Below, in pieces: positions 1-8,601 of a DNA stretch of 64,000 nt. A program made the translations under genes and the position numbers. This DNA comes from Peptoniphilus pacaensis (lineage in GTDB: Bacteria; Bacillota; Clostridia; Tissierellales; Peptoniphilaceae). Numbering within the stretch: position 1 is the first letter of the stretch; each line of letters opens with the position of its first letter. The notes under the pieces are model-generated. The model was not told the origin of the DNA. It did not search any database and saw only the letters and a list, made by a program, of their open reading frames with translations. The stretch is taken from positions 1,425,071 to 1,489,070 of the forward strand of contig NZ_FLQT01000003.1 in assembly GCF_900088125.1 (NCBI RefSeq), in the 5' to 3' direction.

Positions 1-24
1 AGTCTGTAGAAAGCAGGTGACAAT

Positions 25-1797
25 ATGGCTTCGATCATCGACGATGAAATTATTCAGCGGGTAAAAGAAGAGAGCGATATTGTCGAATGGATCGGTCGCT
101 ACACCAAGCTGGAAAAAAAGGGAAGAAATTACATGGGTCTTTGTCCTTTTCATACGGAAAAGACCCCTTCTTTTTCTGTGCAGCCGGAAAAGGGCTATTA
201 CCATTGCTTCGGTTGCGGCGCCGGCGGCGACGTGATTAAATTTCTCATGGAAAAAGAGGGCTTGGGCTTTATCGAGGCCGTGGAAAAATTAGCCGAGGAT
301 CTTCACATCGACTTAAAGCCCTCCTTCAGAGACACGGCCGCGGATAAAAAGCGCGAGCGCATGGTGGCCATGAACCGAGAGGCGGCCCTGTACTACATGG
401 AAATTTTAAGCCGCAATCCCTACAGCCTGGACTACTTAAAAAATCGCGGCATCGGACAGGACATGATCCTGGCCTTCGGCTTGGGCTTTGCCCCCGCCGG
501 CGGCGATCAGCTGTTGGGCCATATGAAGGCAAAGGGCTACGACGAAAAGGAGCTTTTTGAAGCGAATCTCCTCTCTTACAACGAAGAGCGCAATCATTAC
601 TACGACCGCTTCAGAAACCGTCTGATCTTTCCCATTATCGACAGAAAATCCCGAGTGGTGGGCTTCGGCGGCCGCGTGCTTGACGACAGCTTGCCCAAAT
701 ACCTGAATTCGTCGGATACCTTGCTCTATAAAAAGAGCCGGGAGCTTTACGGATTAAATCGGGTGATGAAAGTGTCGGACCGGGAGCGCATTCTCCTGGT
801 GGAAGGGTATATGGACGTAATCTCCCTTCACGCGGCGGGGATAGGCTACGCCGTGGCGAGTTTGGGCACATCCCTTACCCGGGAGCAGGCCCGCATCATT
901 AAGCGCTACGGCAAGCAGGTATTTATTTGCTACGACGGCGACAAGGCGGGACAGGCGGCCACGGACCGGGCCATTGAGGTGTTGTTGGCGGAAGACATTC
1001 GCCCCCGTATCGTCGTCTTGGAAGGGGGCAAGGATCCGGACGAATACATTCGCGACTACGGTAAGATCGCCTTTGAGGGAAAATTAAATCGCGGCCTCTC
1101 CTCCGTGGAGTTTCAGGTGCAGAATCTGGAAAAGAATTACCATCTGGAAGACGCCGCCTCCCTGTCGGAATTTCTGAAGGGCGTCACGGGGATTTTGTCC
1201 AAAGTGAAAAGCCCCGTGGAGCGCGACGTCTTTGCCAATAAATTTGCCGAGACCTACGGCGTCAGACCCGAATCCTTCGAAGCGGAATTTCGCCGCGGTC
1301 AGGCGAGCCGCCCGAAGGAAGTGAAAAAAAAGCCGGAGACCGATCGCCAGGAAGGTCTGTGGCTCAGCCTCTTGCAGTACGGGTTGGAAGACAAAGATTT
1401 TTTCGCCATTATCGAGAAGAAGGATCAGTGGAAATACGTGGCAGACGAAAATGTCGGCCGCATGTTTACCTATCTTTCGGACCTTTACAAAGAGGACCTA
1501 CCGGCGAAAGAGCGAAAGGGTCAATTTTTTGATGCCTATCCCGAGATGAAAGAGCGTTTCTATCGGCTCACAAAGGGTATGGATTTAATACATGCAGAGG
1601 CCATAGTCAGCGAGCTTATCGACCGTATTTATTCCGAGGGCCTCAGGCTGCGCAGTCAGAAATTATTGCACGACATCGAACATATGGAAAAGTCGTCTGA
1701 AGGGGACGAGCATGAAAACTTGTCCGAAAAATTATACGAATTAAATGAGATCAACCGACGTTTACACGAAGTAGAAAAGGGGACGAATCATAGATGA
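25..1797 (+). CDS. dnaG: DNA primase
   Basis: Synthesises RNA primers at the replication fork. The 590-residue product has the full bacterial primase layout: an N-terminal CHC2-type zinc finger (C40, H43, C61, C64), a central RNA polymerase/Toprim core with the acidic motifs LVEGYMD and CYDGDKAG, and a helical C-terminal helicase-binding region. Length is normal for the family. It is first in a tight dnaG-rpoD-trmK-nif3 run, the classic macromolecular-synthesis order in Firmicutes; its stop overlaps the rpoD start (ATGA). A stop codon at 7-9 may close an upstream gene that lies outside the window, and GCAGGTGA just before the ATG serves as ribosome binding site. Confidence 0.98.
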   Translation: MASIIDDEIIQRVKEESDIVEWIGRYTKLEKKGRNYMGLCPFHTEKTPSFSVQPEKGYYHCFGCGAGGDVIKFLMEKEGLGFIEAVEKLAEDLHIDLKPSFRDTAADKKRERMVAMNREAALYYMEILSRNPYSLDYLKNRGIGQDMILAFGLGFAPAGGDQLLGHMKAKGYDEKELFEANLLSYNEERNHYYDRFRNRLIFPIIDRKSRVVGFGGRVLDDSLPKYLNSSDTLLYKKSRELYGLNRVMKVSDRERILLVEGYMDVISLHAAGIGYAVASLGTSLTREQARIIKRYGKQVFICYDGDKAGQAATDRAIEVLLAEDIRPRIVVLEGGKDPDEYIRDYGKIAFEGKLNRGLSSVEFQVQNLEKNYHLEDAASLSEFLKGVTGILSKVKSPVERDVFANKFAETYGVRPESFEAEFRRGQASRPKEVKKKPETDRQEGLWLSLLQYGLEDKDFFAIIEKKDQWKYVADENVGRMFTYLSDLYKEDLPAKERKGQFFDAYPEMKERFYRLTKGMDLIHAEAIVSELIDRIYSEGLRLRSQKLLHDIEHMEKSSEGDEHENLSEKLYELNEINRRLHEVEKGTNHR

Positions 1798-2909
1798 CGA
1801 ACAACTTGGATCACAAGGATCACCTCCACGAATTTGACGAACATATTTTGGAAAAAGATCCGGCCATTGAAAAGTTATTTAAAAAAGGCGTCAAGCACGG
1901 CAGCTTAACGGCGCAGGAAGTCGTCGATGCCCTTGACGATATAGACTTGTCCAGCGACGAAATGGACGACATCTATGCGGAGTTTGAAGACCTTGACGTA
2001 GAAATTTTAAGAGACGACGAGGACAAAAAGACCAAGATTTCGGCGAAGAAGAAAAAGGAAGTGCCGGAAATCAAAGGCGGCAGCGTCGACGATCCCGTGC
2101 GCATGTACCTGAAGGAGATCGGCAAGATTCCCCTTCTGGAGCCCGACGAAGAAGTGGCCATCGCCAAGCGCATGGAAGAAGGAGACGAGCTGGCCAAGCG
2201 GGAGCTGGCCGAAGCGAATCTGCGTCTCGTCGTCAGTATCGCCAAGCGCTACGTGGGCCGAGGCATGAGCTTTTTGGATTTAATTCAAGAGGGCAATTTG
2301 GGCCTGATGAAGGCCGTGGACAAATTCGATTACAAGAAGGGCTTTAAATTTTCCACCTACGCCACTTGGTGGATTCGCCAAGCCATTACCCGTGCCATCG
2401 CCGATCAGGCCCGGACCATTCGCATTCCCGTGCACATGGTGGAAACCATCAACAAATTGGTGCGGGTGCAAAGGCAATTGGTGCAGGATTTAGGGCGGGA
2501 TCCCCAACCGGAAGAAATCGCCGAGGAAATGGGCATTACCGTGGACAAAGTGCGTGAGATTCAAAAGATCGCCCAAGAGCCGGTGAGCCTGGAAACGCCT
2601 ATCGGCGAGGAAGAAGATTCCCACTTGGGAGACTTTATTCCCGACGACGATATTTTATCGCCTCAGGAAGCCGCCACCTTTATCCTCTTAAAGGAACAGC
2701 TGGGCGATGTGCTCACCACTTTGACGGAAAGAGAAAAACAAGTGCTTACATTGCGCTTCGGTTTGGATGACGGCCGGGCGCGCACTTTGGAAGAAGTGGG
2801 CAAGGAATTTGACGTCACCCGGGAGCGGATTCGTCAAATCGAAGCGAAGGCCCTGCGTAAATTGCGCCACCCGAGCCGCAGCAAGAAGCTAAAGGACTTT
2901 TTGGAATGA
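1794..2909 (+). CDS. rpoD: Housekeeping RNA polymerase sigma factor (sigma-70/SigA)
   Basis: Primary sigma factor that directs RNA polymerase to -35/-10 promoters. The 371-residue protein has an acidic N-terminal region 1.1, region 1.2 ([11 protein letters not shown]), region 2 ([10 protein letters not shown] and the aromatic-rich [13 protein letters not shown] segment that melts the -10), region 3 ([10 protein letters not shown]) and region 4 ending with the helix-turn-helix [20 protein letters not shown]. This is the short Gram-positive form without the large non-conserved region of E. coli RpoD. The start overlaps the dnaG stop, so translation is probably coupled. Confidence 0.98.
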   Translation: MTNNLDHKDHLHEFDEHILEKDPAIEKLFKKGVKHGSLTAQEVVDALDDIDLSSDEMDDIYAEFEDLDVEILRDDEDKKTKISAKKKKEVPEIKGGSVDDPVRMYLKEIGKIPLLEPDEEVAIAKRMEEGDELAKRELAEANLRLVVSIAKRYVGRGMSFLDLIQEGNLGLMKAVDKFDYKKGFKFSTYATWWIRQAITRAIADQARTIRIPVHMVETINKLVRVQRQLVQDLGRDPQPEEIAEEMGITVDKVREIQKIAQEPVSLETPIGEEEDSHLGDFIPDDDILSPQEAATFILLKEQLGDVLTTLTEREKQVLTLRFGLDDGRARTLEEVGKEFDVTRERIRQIEAKALRKLRHPSRSKKLKDFLE

Positions 2910-3574
2910 TTCAATCGTCCAAGCGGCTTCAGGCCGTATTTCATATGACCCCGAAGGTTCAACGCGTGGGAGATATAGGCTGCGATCACGGCTATATCTC
3001 CCACGCCCTTTTAGAGGCAAATAGAGCCGAGAAAGTCATCGCCACGGATATTTCCCTACCCAGCCTGAACAAAGCGGCTTCTCTTTTGTCAGGGAGCTTT
3101 AAGGGCCGTTTCGAAACCCGCCTCGGCGACGGATTTGCGCCCATGGCCCCCGGCGAAATTCAGGGAGCGATTATTATGGGCATGGGTGGCCTGTTAATTG
3201 CGGACATCCTCTCTCGTGGAAGGGATGTGGCGGATGCCCTGGATTGGTGCATCGTCCAGCCCATGCAGGGAGCGGAAGATTTGTTCGACTACATTTCCCG
3301 CGGGGGCTTTCGCCTTTTGGAAGCGGATCTCGTGGAAGAGCGGGGCAAATTTTATCCCCTGATGAAAATTGTACCGGGGGGAACGGATTCCGTATCGTGG
3401 AAAGATTTTATCGGCTGCGACGATTTTCTTCCCATGGCGGAAAAAGAAAAGGCGCGGCTCGAGGGCGTGGCCCGTGCCGTGGAAGTGAGCGGCAAAAAGG
3501 ATTTAATCGACAAGGCAAATAGGGACGTGGAAAAGTGGGAGGCGTACATTGAACTGTGTAGAAATCGTCAATAA
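2906..3574 (+). CDS. trmK: tRNA (adenine-22-N1)-methyltransferase
   Basis: SAM-dependent methyltransferase expected to make m1A22 in tRNA. The 222-residue sequence opens with the Rossmann motif [15 protein letters not shown] followed by ATDIS, typical of the TrmK/YqfN family, and a coiled C-terminal part. It lies in the conserved rpoD-trmK-nif3 order with an ATGA overlap with rpoD. Its last 26 bases overlap the next gene. Function is assigned from family motifs and gene order. Confidence 0.93.
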   Translation: MIQSSKRLQAVFHMTPKVQRVGDIGCDHGYISHALLEANRAEKVIATDISLPSLNKAASLLSGSFKGRFETRLGDGFAPMAPGEIQGAIIMGMGGLLIADILSRGRDVADALDWCIVQPMQGAEDLFDYISRGGFRLLEADLVEERGKFYPLMKIVPGGTDSVSWKDFIGCDDFLPMAEKEKARLEGVARAVEVSGKKDLIDKANRDVEKWEAYIELCRNRQ

Positions 3575-4310
3575 ATTGCGGACATGGGCGCCGGAAGAGA
3601 CCCAGGAGCCCTGGGACGCCAGCGGTTGGCAGATCAAACTCATGGACCGCGAGGTAAGCAATGTGGTGGTGGCCATGGACGTCACCCCCGAGACGGTGGA
3701 TCTCGCCGCGGAAGTGGGGGCGGAATTGATCTTAACCCACCATCCCTTTTTCTTCGGCGGCCTTTCTAATGTGGCTGAAGAGACCACCAAGGGCGCCATG
3801 GTGGTGGATTTAATTCGCAGAGGCATTTCCGTCTACTCCGCCCACACCAATATGGACAAAGCCAAGGGCGGCGTGAACGATCAATGGATCCACAAGCTGG
3901 GTCTTGAAAACGTCCGCGTCCTTTCGGAAGAAGACGAGCTGGGCATTTTGGGCGAGAATCATTTAACCCTGTCGGAGCTTTCGGCAATTTTTAAAGAAGA
4001 AGGCATCGAAAATGTGCGGGGTTACGGAAAGAAAAAAGACGCGGTCTCCACCATCGCCTTCGTGGGCGGAAGCGGCGCCGATTACATCGACGAGGCGGCC
4101 CTACGGGGGGCCGACGTGCTCATCACCGGCGATGTGAAGCATCACGACGGCCAGCACGCCTACGAAATCGGCCTCATGGTTTTGGACATCGGCCACTTCC
4201 ACAGCGAAAAGGCCATCTTAATGGCCATGGCGGAGTGGGTGGAAGAAATTTCCGGCGCTCGGGCCCACGTCATGATGAATTCGCCCTTTGTCTTTGAACT
4301 GAAGGGATAA
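3549..4310 (+). CDS. Nif3-like dinuclear metal centre protein (YqfO family)
   Basis: The 253-residue product belongs to the Nif3/YqfO family (often labelled GTP cyclohydrolase 1 type 2), whose physiological role is unsettled. Expected metal ligands are visible: THHP near the N-terminus, HTNMD, and DIGHFHSEKA near the C-terminus. The start is a TTG at 3549 preceded by GGGAGG at good spacing inside the end of trmK; the resulting [10 protein letters not shown] matches the usual family N-terminus. The protein is the short form without the inserted PII-like domain. Confidence 0.9.
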   Translation: MNCVEIVNKLRTWAPEETQEPWDASGWQIKLMDREVSNVVVAMDVTPETVDLAAEVGAELILTHHPFFFGGLSNVAEETTKGAMVVDLIRRGISVYSAHTNMDKAKGGVNDQWIHKLGLENVRVLSEEDELGILGENHLTLSELSAIFKEEGIENVRGYGKKKDAVSTIAFVGGSGADYIDEAALRGADVLITGDVKHHDGQHAYEIGLMVLDIGHFHSEKAILMAMAEWVEEISGARAHVMMNSPFVFELKG

Positions 4311-4322
4311 ATGTGGTAAAAT
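4294..4322 (+). promoter_or_regulatory. Promoter of RNase P RNA
   Basis: TTGAAC (4294-4299), 17-base spacer, TAAAAT (4317-4322) with an upstream TGG forming an extended -10. It sits across the end of the preceding gene, and the predicted transcription start falls close to helix P1 of the RNA at 4328. Confidence 0.7.
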
Positions 4323-4325
4323 AAT

Positions 4326-4656
4326 TCGTCGAGTACGTCAGTTAACTGCGCGCATGCGAGGAAAGTCCGTGCTCCACAGAGCGAGGATGCCGGATAACGT
4401 CCGGTAGGGGCGACCCTAAGGCTAGTGCAACAGAGAGATACCGCCTGCAAAGGTAAGGGTGGAAAGGCGAGGTAAGAGCTCACCAGCGCACAGGCGACTG
4501 TGCGGCTATGTAAACCCCATTCGGAGCAAGACCAAAGAGGAACAAAGGCGGCTGCTCGTCGCCTCCGGTAGGTAGGTCGCTAGAGCTTTCCGGCGACGGA
4601 AAGACCAGACAGATAGTTAACCGATACAGAACACGGCTTACAGACGTAGTCGACAT
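4326..4656 (+). ncRNA. rnpB: RNase P RNA (catalytic RNA of ribonuclease P)
   Basis: Ribozyme that trims tRNA 5' ends. The universally conserved 5' core GAGGAAAGTCCG begins at 4358 and its partner ACAGAAnnnGGCTTAC begins near 4627. The ends pair as helix P1: 4328-4339 against 4643-4654 with one mismatch. Size (about 330 bases), the GGTAGGGGCGACCC-like helix and the AGAGCTCACCAGCGC segment all fit a bacterial RNase P RNA. Exact ends are inferred from P1. Confidence 0.95.
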
Positions 4657-4658
4657 GG

Positions 4659-4680
4659 GCGGGGGAGACCCCGCTTTTTT
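4659..4680 (+). terminator. Rho-independent terminator of rnpB
   Basis: Perfect 6-bp stem GCGGGG/CCCCGC with a GAGA loop followed by six T. Confidence 0.93.
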
Positions 4681-4702
4681 CATACAAAAAATTCATAAAG
4701 AC

Positions 4703-4711
4703 TGGTACAAT
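4703..4711 (+). promoter_or_regulatory. Extended -10 promoter before the CapA-like gene
   Basis: TGG-TACAAT at 4703-4711, 37 bases before the ATG. No convincing -35 at 17 bases. Confidence 0.5.
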
Positions 4712-4747
4712 AGGGTTGTTGAATCACTTTAAAGAAAAGGAATTGCC

Positions 4748-5896
4748 ATGAAGAAATTTTTATCCCTTGTGCTTGCGGCCCTTCTGCTCTTAAGCGGCTG
4801 TGAGCCTGTGGCGGAACAGAGGCGGTCGCCTGCGGCGAAAAAGGCGGAGCCTGCGAAAGTGGTGAATCTTATCGCCTTTGGCGACTACATGGTGCACCGG
4901 CCGCAGATCAACGGAGCGAAGACGGCGGACGGCTTCGACTTCACCGGCGACTTTCAGTATCTGAAGCCCTATATCGACGCCGCTGATGTAGCCATGATCA
5001 ATCTCGAAACCACATTAACCGACGGGGCCAAGGGCTACACCACCTTTCCCTTGTTTGCCTCGCCTATAGAAATCGCCCGGGATTTAAAAACCGTGGGCTT
5101 CGATGTAGTCTCCACGGCGAACAACCACGCCTACGACACCTTCGGTCCGGGGGTGGAGACCACCTACCGCGCCCTCACCGATGCGGGCATGGATGTGGTG
5201 GGCTCCGGCGAAAATAAGGCGGAGCCCTTGATCAAAACCGTGAAGGGCATGAAGATCAGTTTTCTCGCCTATACCTACGGCCTCAACGGAAACGACGGGG
5301 TCATGAAAAACAGTGAGAAGCCCGAAGCCGTGGCCATCTATTCCGAAGAAAAGGCGGATGAAGATATCAAGGCGTTAAAAGCGGCGGGGGTCGATGCCAT
5401 CGTCTGCTATATGCACTGGGGCGTGGAGTATGTGAAGGAGCCCACGGCGGAGCAGACAAAACAGGCGGCCTACCTGGCGAAAAAAGGCGTGGATATTATT
5501 TTCGGGAGCCATCCCCACGTGCCGCTTTCCATAGACTATATCGTGAACGGCGACAGGAGCACCTTCGTCGCCTATTCCATGGGCAATTTCGTGTCCAATC
5601 AGCGGCGGGAGTATATGAACACATCCCGAGTGGAAACGGGACAAATGGTGCGGGCCCAACTGACGAAGGATGAAAAGGGCACCCGCGTCACGGCCTTTCT
5701 GCCCGATGCCCTCTACGTGGACAAGCATTGGAATGACCGGCTGCACTTCGACGTCTTGCCTGCAGAGGCCGTATTAAGCGGTGAGGTCCCTTGCCCCCGC
5801 GTGGAACAGGTGAGGGGACGATTGGAAGAAACATTGAGCGCCCATAGAGAGCGCGTGGATCCGAATATGGTATTATTGTTTAAGGAGGAGAAATAA
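4748..5896 (+). CDS. CapA-family lipoprotein (PGA_cap metallophosphatase fold)
   Basis: The 382-residue exported lipoprotein has a signal peptide with lipobox LLSGC (lipid Cys18) and a calcineurin-like CapA domain: AFGDYMVHRP, INLETTLT, STANNHAYD, CYMHWGVEY and FGSHPHV are the expected metal/active-site blocks. Family members are linked to poly-gamma-glutamate capsule synthesis (CapA/PgsA), but no capB or capC lies nearby, so here the role is open; a surface phosphoesterase or anchoring role is equally possible. It is followed after two bases by an SLH protein, giving a two-gene surface operon. Confidence 0.87.
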   Translation: MKKFLSLVLAALLLLSGCEPVAEQRRSPAAKKAEPAKVVNLIAFGDYMVHRPQINGAKTADGFDFTGDFQYLKPYIDAADVAMINLETTLTDGAKGYTTFPLFASPIEIARDLKTVGFDVVSTANNHAYDTFGPGVETTYRALTDAGMDVVGSGENKAEPLIKTVKGMKISFLAYTYGLNGNDGVMKNSEKPEAVAIYSEEKADEDIKALKAAGVDAIVCYMHWGVEYVKEPTAEQTKQAAYLAKKGVDIIFGSHPHVPLSIDYIVNGDRSTFVAYSMGNFVSNQRREYMNTSRVETGQMVRAQLTKDEKGTRVTAFLPDALYVDKHWNDRLHFDVLPAEAVLSGEVPCPRVEQVRGRLEETLSAHRERVDPNMVLLFKEEK

Positions 5897-5898
5897 AG

Positions 5899-6843
5899 AT
5901 GAAAAAGAAAAGAACCATGGTAGCCATTACTTTAGCAGCCCTGACATTGGCCATTCAAAGCCCGGCCGCTTACGCCGCCCGCTTTAAGGACGTGGGGACG
6001 GACCACTGGGCTTACAGCTATATTTCCGAAATGGCGGATAGAAAAGTGTTGAGCGGTTATCCCGACGGCACCTTTAAGCCCGATCGCTACGTGAGCTTGC
6101 CGGAGATTTTCGTCTTAATCAAAGGCATGAAACAGCCCACGGAAGCCGTGCTCTCGCAGGCGAAACTATCCTACAGCGGCATGGCCCGCGCCTGCGACGT
6201 GCCCGATTGGGCGGTGGAAAGCGCCGCCTACGCCCTGGACCGAGGCATTATTACGCCAAAGCAATTAAAGGCCGCTCAGGCCGCCGGCCAATTCAAAACG
6301 AAAAACGTGGCCTACCCTGCCCGCAAAGAAGTGGCCGCCTATTATGCCAGAGCCTTAAACCTTTACGGTATGAAGGATCACTCCAATCTGAAAGTAAAAG
6401 ACCTGGATCGAATGGGCACCGTGTCTAACGAAATCGACGTACAAATTCCCGCCGCCGATTACGTGGCGGCTCTGGTAAAAGAAGGAATCCTCGCCGCCGA
6501 AGGCAGCGACGGCTTCTTCCAAGGGGATCGTCCCGTGCGCCGCTCGGAAATGGCAATTATTTCCAAAAAAGCCGGAGACTATACGCCGCCGGCACAGGTG
6601 ATGAAAGATGTGGTCATCTACACGAAAGACGGTTGCAGATTCTGTGAAATGACCAAGGCCCTGTTTACGGACAGCCTGAACAATCCCTTTGTAGAAAAAA
6701 ATGTTTCCAAGGATCCCGAAGCCTTGCGGGAACTTCAAGCCAAGGGCTACGACAAAGTTCCGGTGGTGATTGTGGACGGCAAGGTCATCGAAGGTTACAA
6801 ACCCTTCGAAATCATGGCCCTTTTTGACAATCGTATTAAATAA
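5899..6843 (+). CDS. Exported SLH-repeat protein with C-terminal glutaredoxin domain
   Basis: The 314-residue protein has a Sec signal peptide (cleavage near AYA-ARF), then SLH-type wall-binding repeats. The first is canonical (FKDVGTDHWAYSYI to GYPDGTFKPD); two further ones, at roughly residues 75-160 and 165-230, are diverged. From residue 235 there is a complete glutaredoxin/NrdH-like domain: VVIYTKDGCRFC with redox cysteines C246 and C249, a cis-Pro segment KVPVVIVDG, and a C-terminal GYKPFEI helix. This predicts a thiol-redox domain held in the cell wall. RBS AAGGAGGAG overlaps the end of the CapA-like gene, so the two are probably co-transcribed; a strong terminator follows. Confidence 0.9.
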   Translation: MKKKRTMVAITLAALTLAIQSPAAYAARFKDVGTDHWAYSYISEMADRKVLSGYPDGTFKPDRYVSLPEIFVLIKGMKQPTEAVLSQAKLSYSGMARACDVPDWAVESAAYALDRGIITPKQLKAAQAAGQFKTKNVAYPARKEVAAYYARALNLYGMKDHSNLKVKDLDRMGTVSNEIDVQIPAADYVAALVKEGILAAEGSDGFFQGDRPVRRSEMAIISKKAGDYTPPAQVMKDVVIYTKDGCRFCEMTKALFTDSLNNPFVEKNVSKDPEALRELQAKGYDKVPVVIVDGKVIEGYKPFEIMALFDNRIK

Positions 6844-6848
6844 CCAAG

Positions 6849-6875
6849 TCCCTACGGTGACCGTAGGGATTTTTT
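6849..6875 (+). terminator. Rho-independent terminator after the SLH-glutaredoxin gene
   Basis: 9-bp perfect stem TCCCTACGG/CCGTAGGGA with a TGA loop, then six T. Confidence 0.93.
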
Positions 6876-6885
6876 CATGGAGATT

Positions 6886-6894
6886 TGTTAAAAT
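6886..6894 (+). promoter_or_regulatory. Extended -10 promoter before the D,D-carboxypeptidase gene
   Basis: TGT-TAAAAT at 6886-6894, 33 bases before the ATG. It lies just after the terminator of the previous operon, so this gene is its own transcription unit. Confidence 0.55.
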
Positions 6895-6927
6895 AGACGA
6901 AGACATTTTTTACGGAAAGGATTTGAA

Positions 6928-8265
6928 ATGAAACGATTCAATCAATGGGTGGCCATGATCCTGATGATCGCCATGCTTATGGTGCCGGGGACGGCCTTTG
7001 CCGCAGAACCGCCGGCCATTAGCGCACAGGGCGCCATCGTCATGGACTACGACACGGGGCAGGTGCTTTATGAAAAAAATTCGGACAAGGCCTATTCCGC
7101 CGCCTCCATGACCAAGGTCATGACCGCCTATATTATACTGGACGCCATTAAGAGCGGCGAGGTGAGCTGGGACACGGTGATTCCCATTTCGGACAACGCC
7201 CGCACCAAATCCCCATGGGATAAGACGCCCTTCGACGAAGTGGAGCGGCTGGGGGATCTCTTCGAGCCCTTTTTAATTCGCAGCAATAATCAAATGGGCA
7301 TCGCCATGGCGGAATACCTGGGCGGCGGCAGCGAGGAGCGCTTCGCCGATCGCATGAACGAAAAGGCGAGATTACTCGGTATCGACGCCCAATACACCGA
7401 GGCCAACGGCCTAAAGCCCAACCGCGTCACGCCGCGGGCACAGGCACTCTTGACCCGATCCATTATTCACGACTACCCCGAGATATTAAACACCACGTCG
7501 AAGCATCAGACCATGTATAAAAACGAGGTCTATCGATCCACCAATCTGTTCTATCGAAAGTTTCGCAAGTTTAACGGGATCAACGGCTTTAAAACGGGCA
7601 CGGCATCCTATTCCGGCCAGTGCCTCACGGCGACTTACACGAAAAAAGGCCGCCATCTGATTTCCGTGGTCATGGGATCCAAGGGAAAAGACGCTCGCTA
7701 CCACGACACCATGGCGATTTTAAATTACGCCACGAGGGATTACTCCACCTCCGACTGGGCCAAGCATGTGCCGGCGAGGGCCGAGCGGGCGGGAATCAAC
7801 ACCGCCATTTACCGGGGCCTGACGAGCTTCCAAGGCCGGGAGCACATGAGCCGCGGGGAATTTACCCTTTTAATGAGTCTGGCCCTGCATTTGCCCATGG
7901 AAAGTAATGTCACGGGCTTTAACGACGTGGCTCCCGATGCCTATTACACCAAGGCCATTGCCGCGGCCAAGGGAGCGGGCCTTATCGACGGCTACGGCGA
8001 CGGCACCTTCCGCCCGGATAAGTTGGTGAGCCGGGAAGAGATGGCGAAAATTATTTACGTGGCCATGAAGTACGACGACGGCAACGCCCGCCTGCCCTAC
8101 AAAGACAGCGGGAAGATTCATCCCCTCTTCCGTCCCGCCGTGGCGAGCTTGACGAAGCGCGGCATCTTGCACGGCAAGGGCGGCAATCTCTTCGACCCCA
8201 AGGGCACGGCGAGCAGAGAAGAAGCCACTCAAATGATGTTGAGTTTAAAAAATCAATTAAATTAA
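6928..8265 (+). CDS. D-alanyl-D-alanine carboxypeptidase with C-terminal SLH repeats
   Basis: Low-molecular-mass penicillin-binding protein that trims the terminal D-Ala of peptidoglycan stems. After a signal peptide (cut near AFA-AEP) the S11 peptidase domain shows all three active-site motifs: S60-M-T-K63, S119-N-N and K222-T-G224. Instead of the usual PBP5 C-terminal beta domain with amphipathic anchor, residues about 300-445 are SLH repeats (FNDVAPDAYYTKAI, GYGDGTFRPDKLVSREEM, a third near the end). Anchoring is therefore probably to the secondary wall polymer rather than the membrane. RBS AAAGGAT precedes the ATG. Confidence 0.93.
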   Translation: MKRFNQWVAMILMIAMLMVPGTAFAAEPPAISAQGAIVMDYDTGQVLYEKNSDKAYSAASMTKVMTAYIILDAIKSGEVSWDTVIPISDNARTKSPWDKTPFDEVERLGDLFEPFLIRSNNQMGIAMAEYLGGGSEERFADRMNEKARLLGIDAQYTEANGLKPNRVTPRAQALLTRSIIHDYPEILNTTSKHQTMYKNEVYRSTNLFYRKFRKFNGINGFKTGTASYSGQCLTATYTKKGRHLISVVMGSKGKDARYHDTMAILNYATRDYSTSDWAKHVPARAERAGINTAIYRGLTSFQGREHMSRGEFTLLMSLALHLPMESNVTGFNDVAPDAYYTKAIAAAKGAGLIDGYGDGTFRPDKLVSREEMAKIIYVAMKYDDGNARLPYKDSGKIHPLFRPAVASLTKRGILHGKGGNLFDPKGTASREEATQMMLSLKNQLN

Positions 8266-8295
8266 ACGGGACAATCAGAAAAAAGAAATGAGAAA

Positions 8296-8335
8296 AGCCT
8301 CTGCAGGCGTAGGAAACGACTGCAGAGGCTTTTTC
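8296..8335 (+). terminator. Rho-independent terminator after the D,D-carboxypeptidase gene
   Basis: 11-bp perfect stem AGCCTCTGCAG/CTGCAGAGGCT (8296-8306 with 8320-8330), then TTTTTC. Confidence 0.92.
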
Positions 8336-8459
8336 TTTATTTTGAAAGAGTCCTCAAAAAGCCGCGCGGAAGAAATAATTTAAATGAGCTAGAACATAAG
8401 AATAAAAAGGCAGCAGAAAGCAAAAATAAAGGAAAAGAGAAGAAATATAAAAACAACAG

Positions 8460-8487
8460 TTGATAATTAATATCAGCGTGATATAAT
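8460..8487 (+). promoter_or_regulatory. Promoter of the YSIRK-signal SLH gene
   Basis: TTGATA (8460-8465), 16-base spacer, TATAAT (8482-8487) with upstream TGA (extended -10). TGATA/TATCA at 8461-8465/8471-8475 is a small inverted repeat covering the -35. The rest of the 336-base gap between genes holds the terminator above, an A-rich purine stretch (about 8350-8455) and an untranslated leader of about 110 bases in which I see no clear fold. Confidence 0.7.
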
Positions 8488-8601
8488 TTCGAATTAGAAG
8501 ATCACTTTGCTCATGACAACTTTGGATTAGGTCTGCTATGGAAAAATACATAGATTTGATGCGGACAAAGGGGCCATGGAGTTTATAATGAAGGAGAAAA
8601 T

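Noticed and set aside
4748-5896. Capsule (poly-gamma-glutamate) synthesis locus
   Set aside because: A CapA-like protein alone, without CapB/CapC, does not support a capsule operon.
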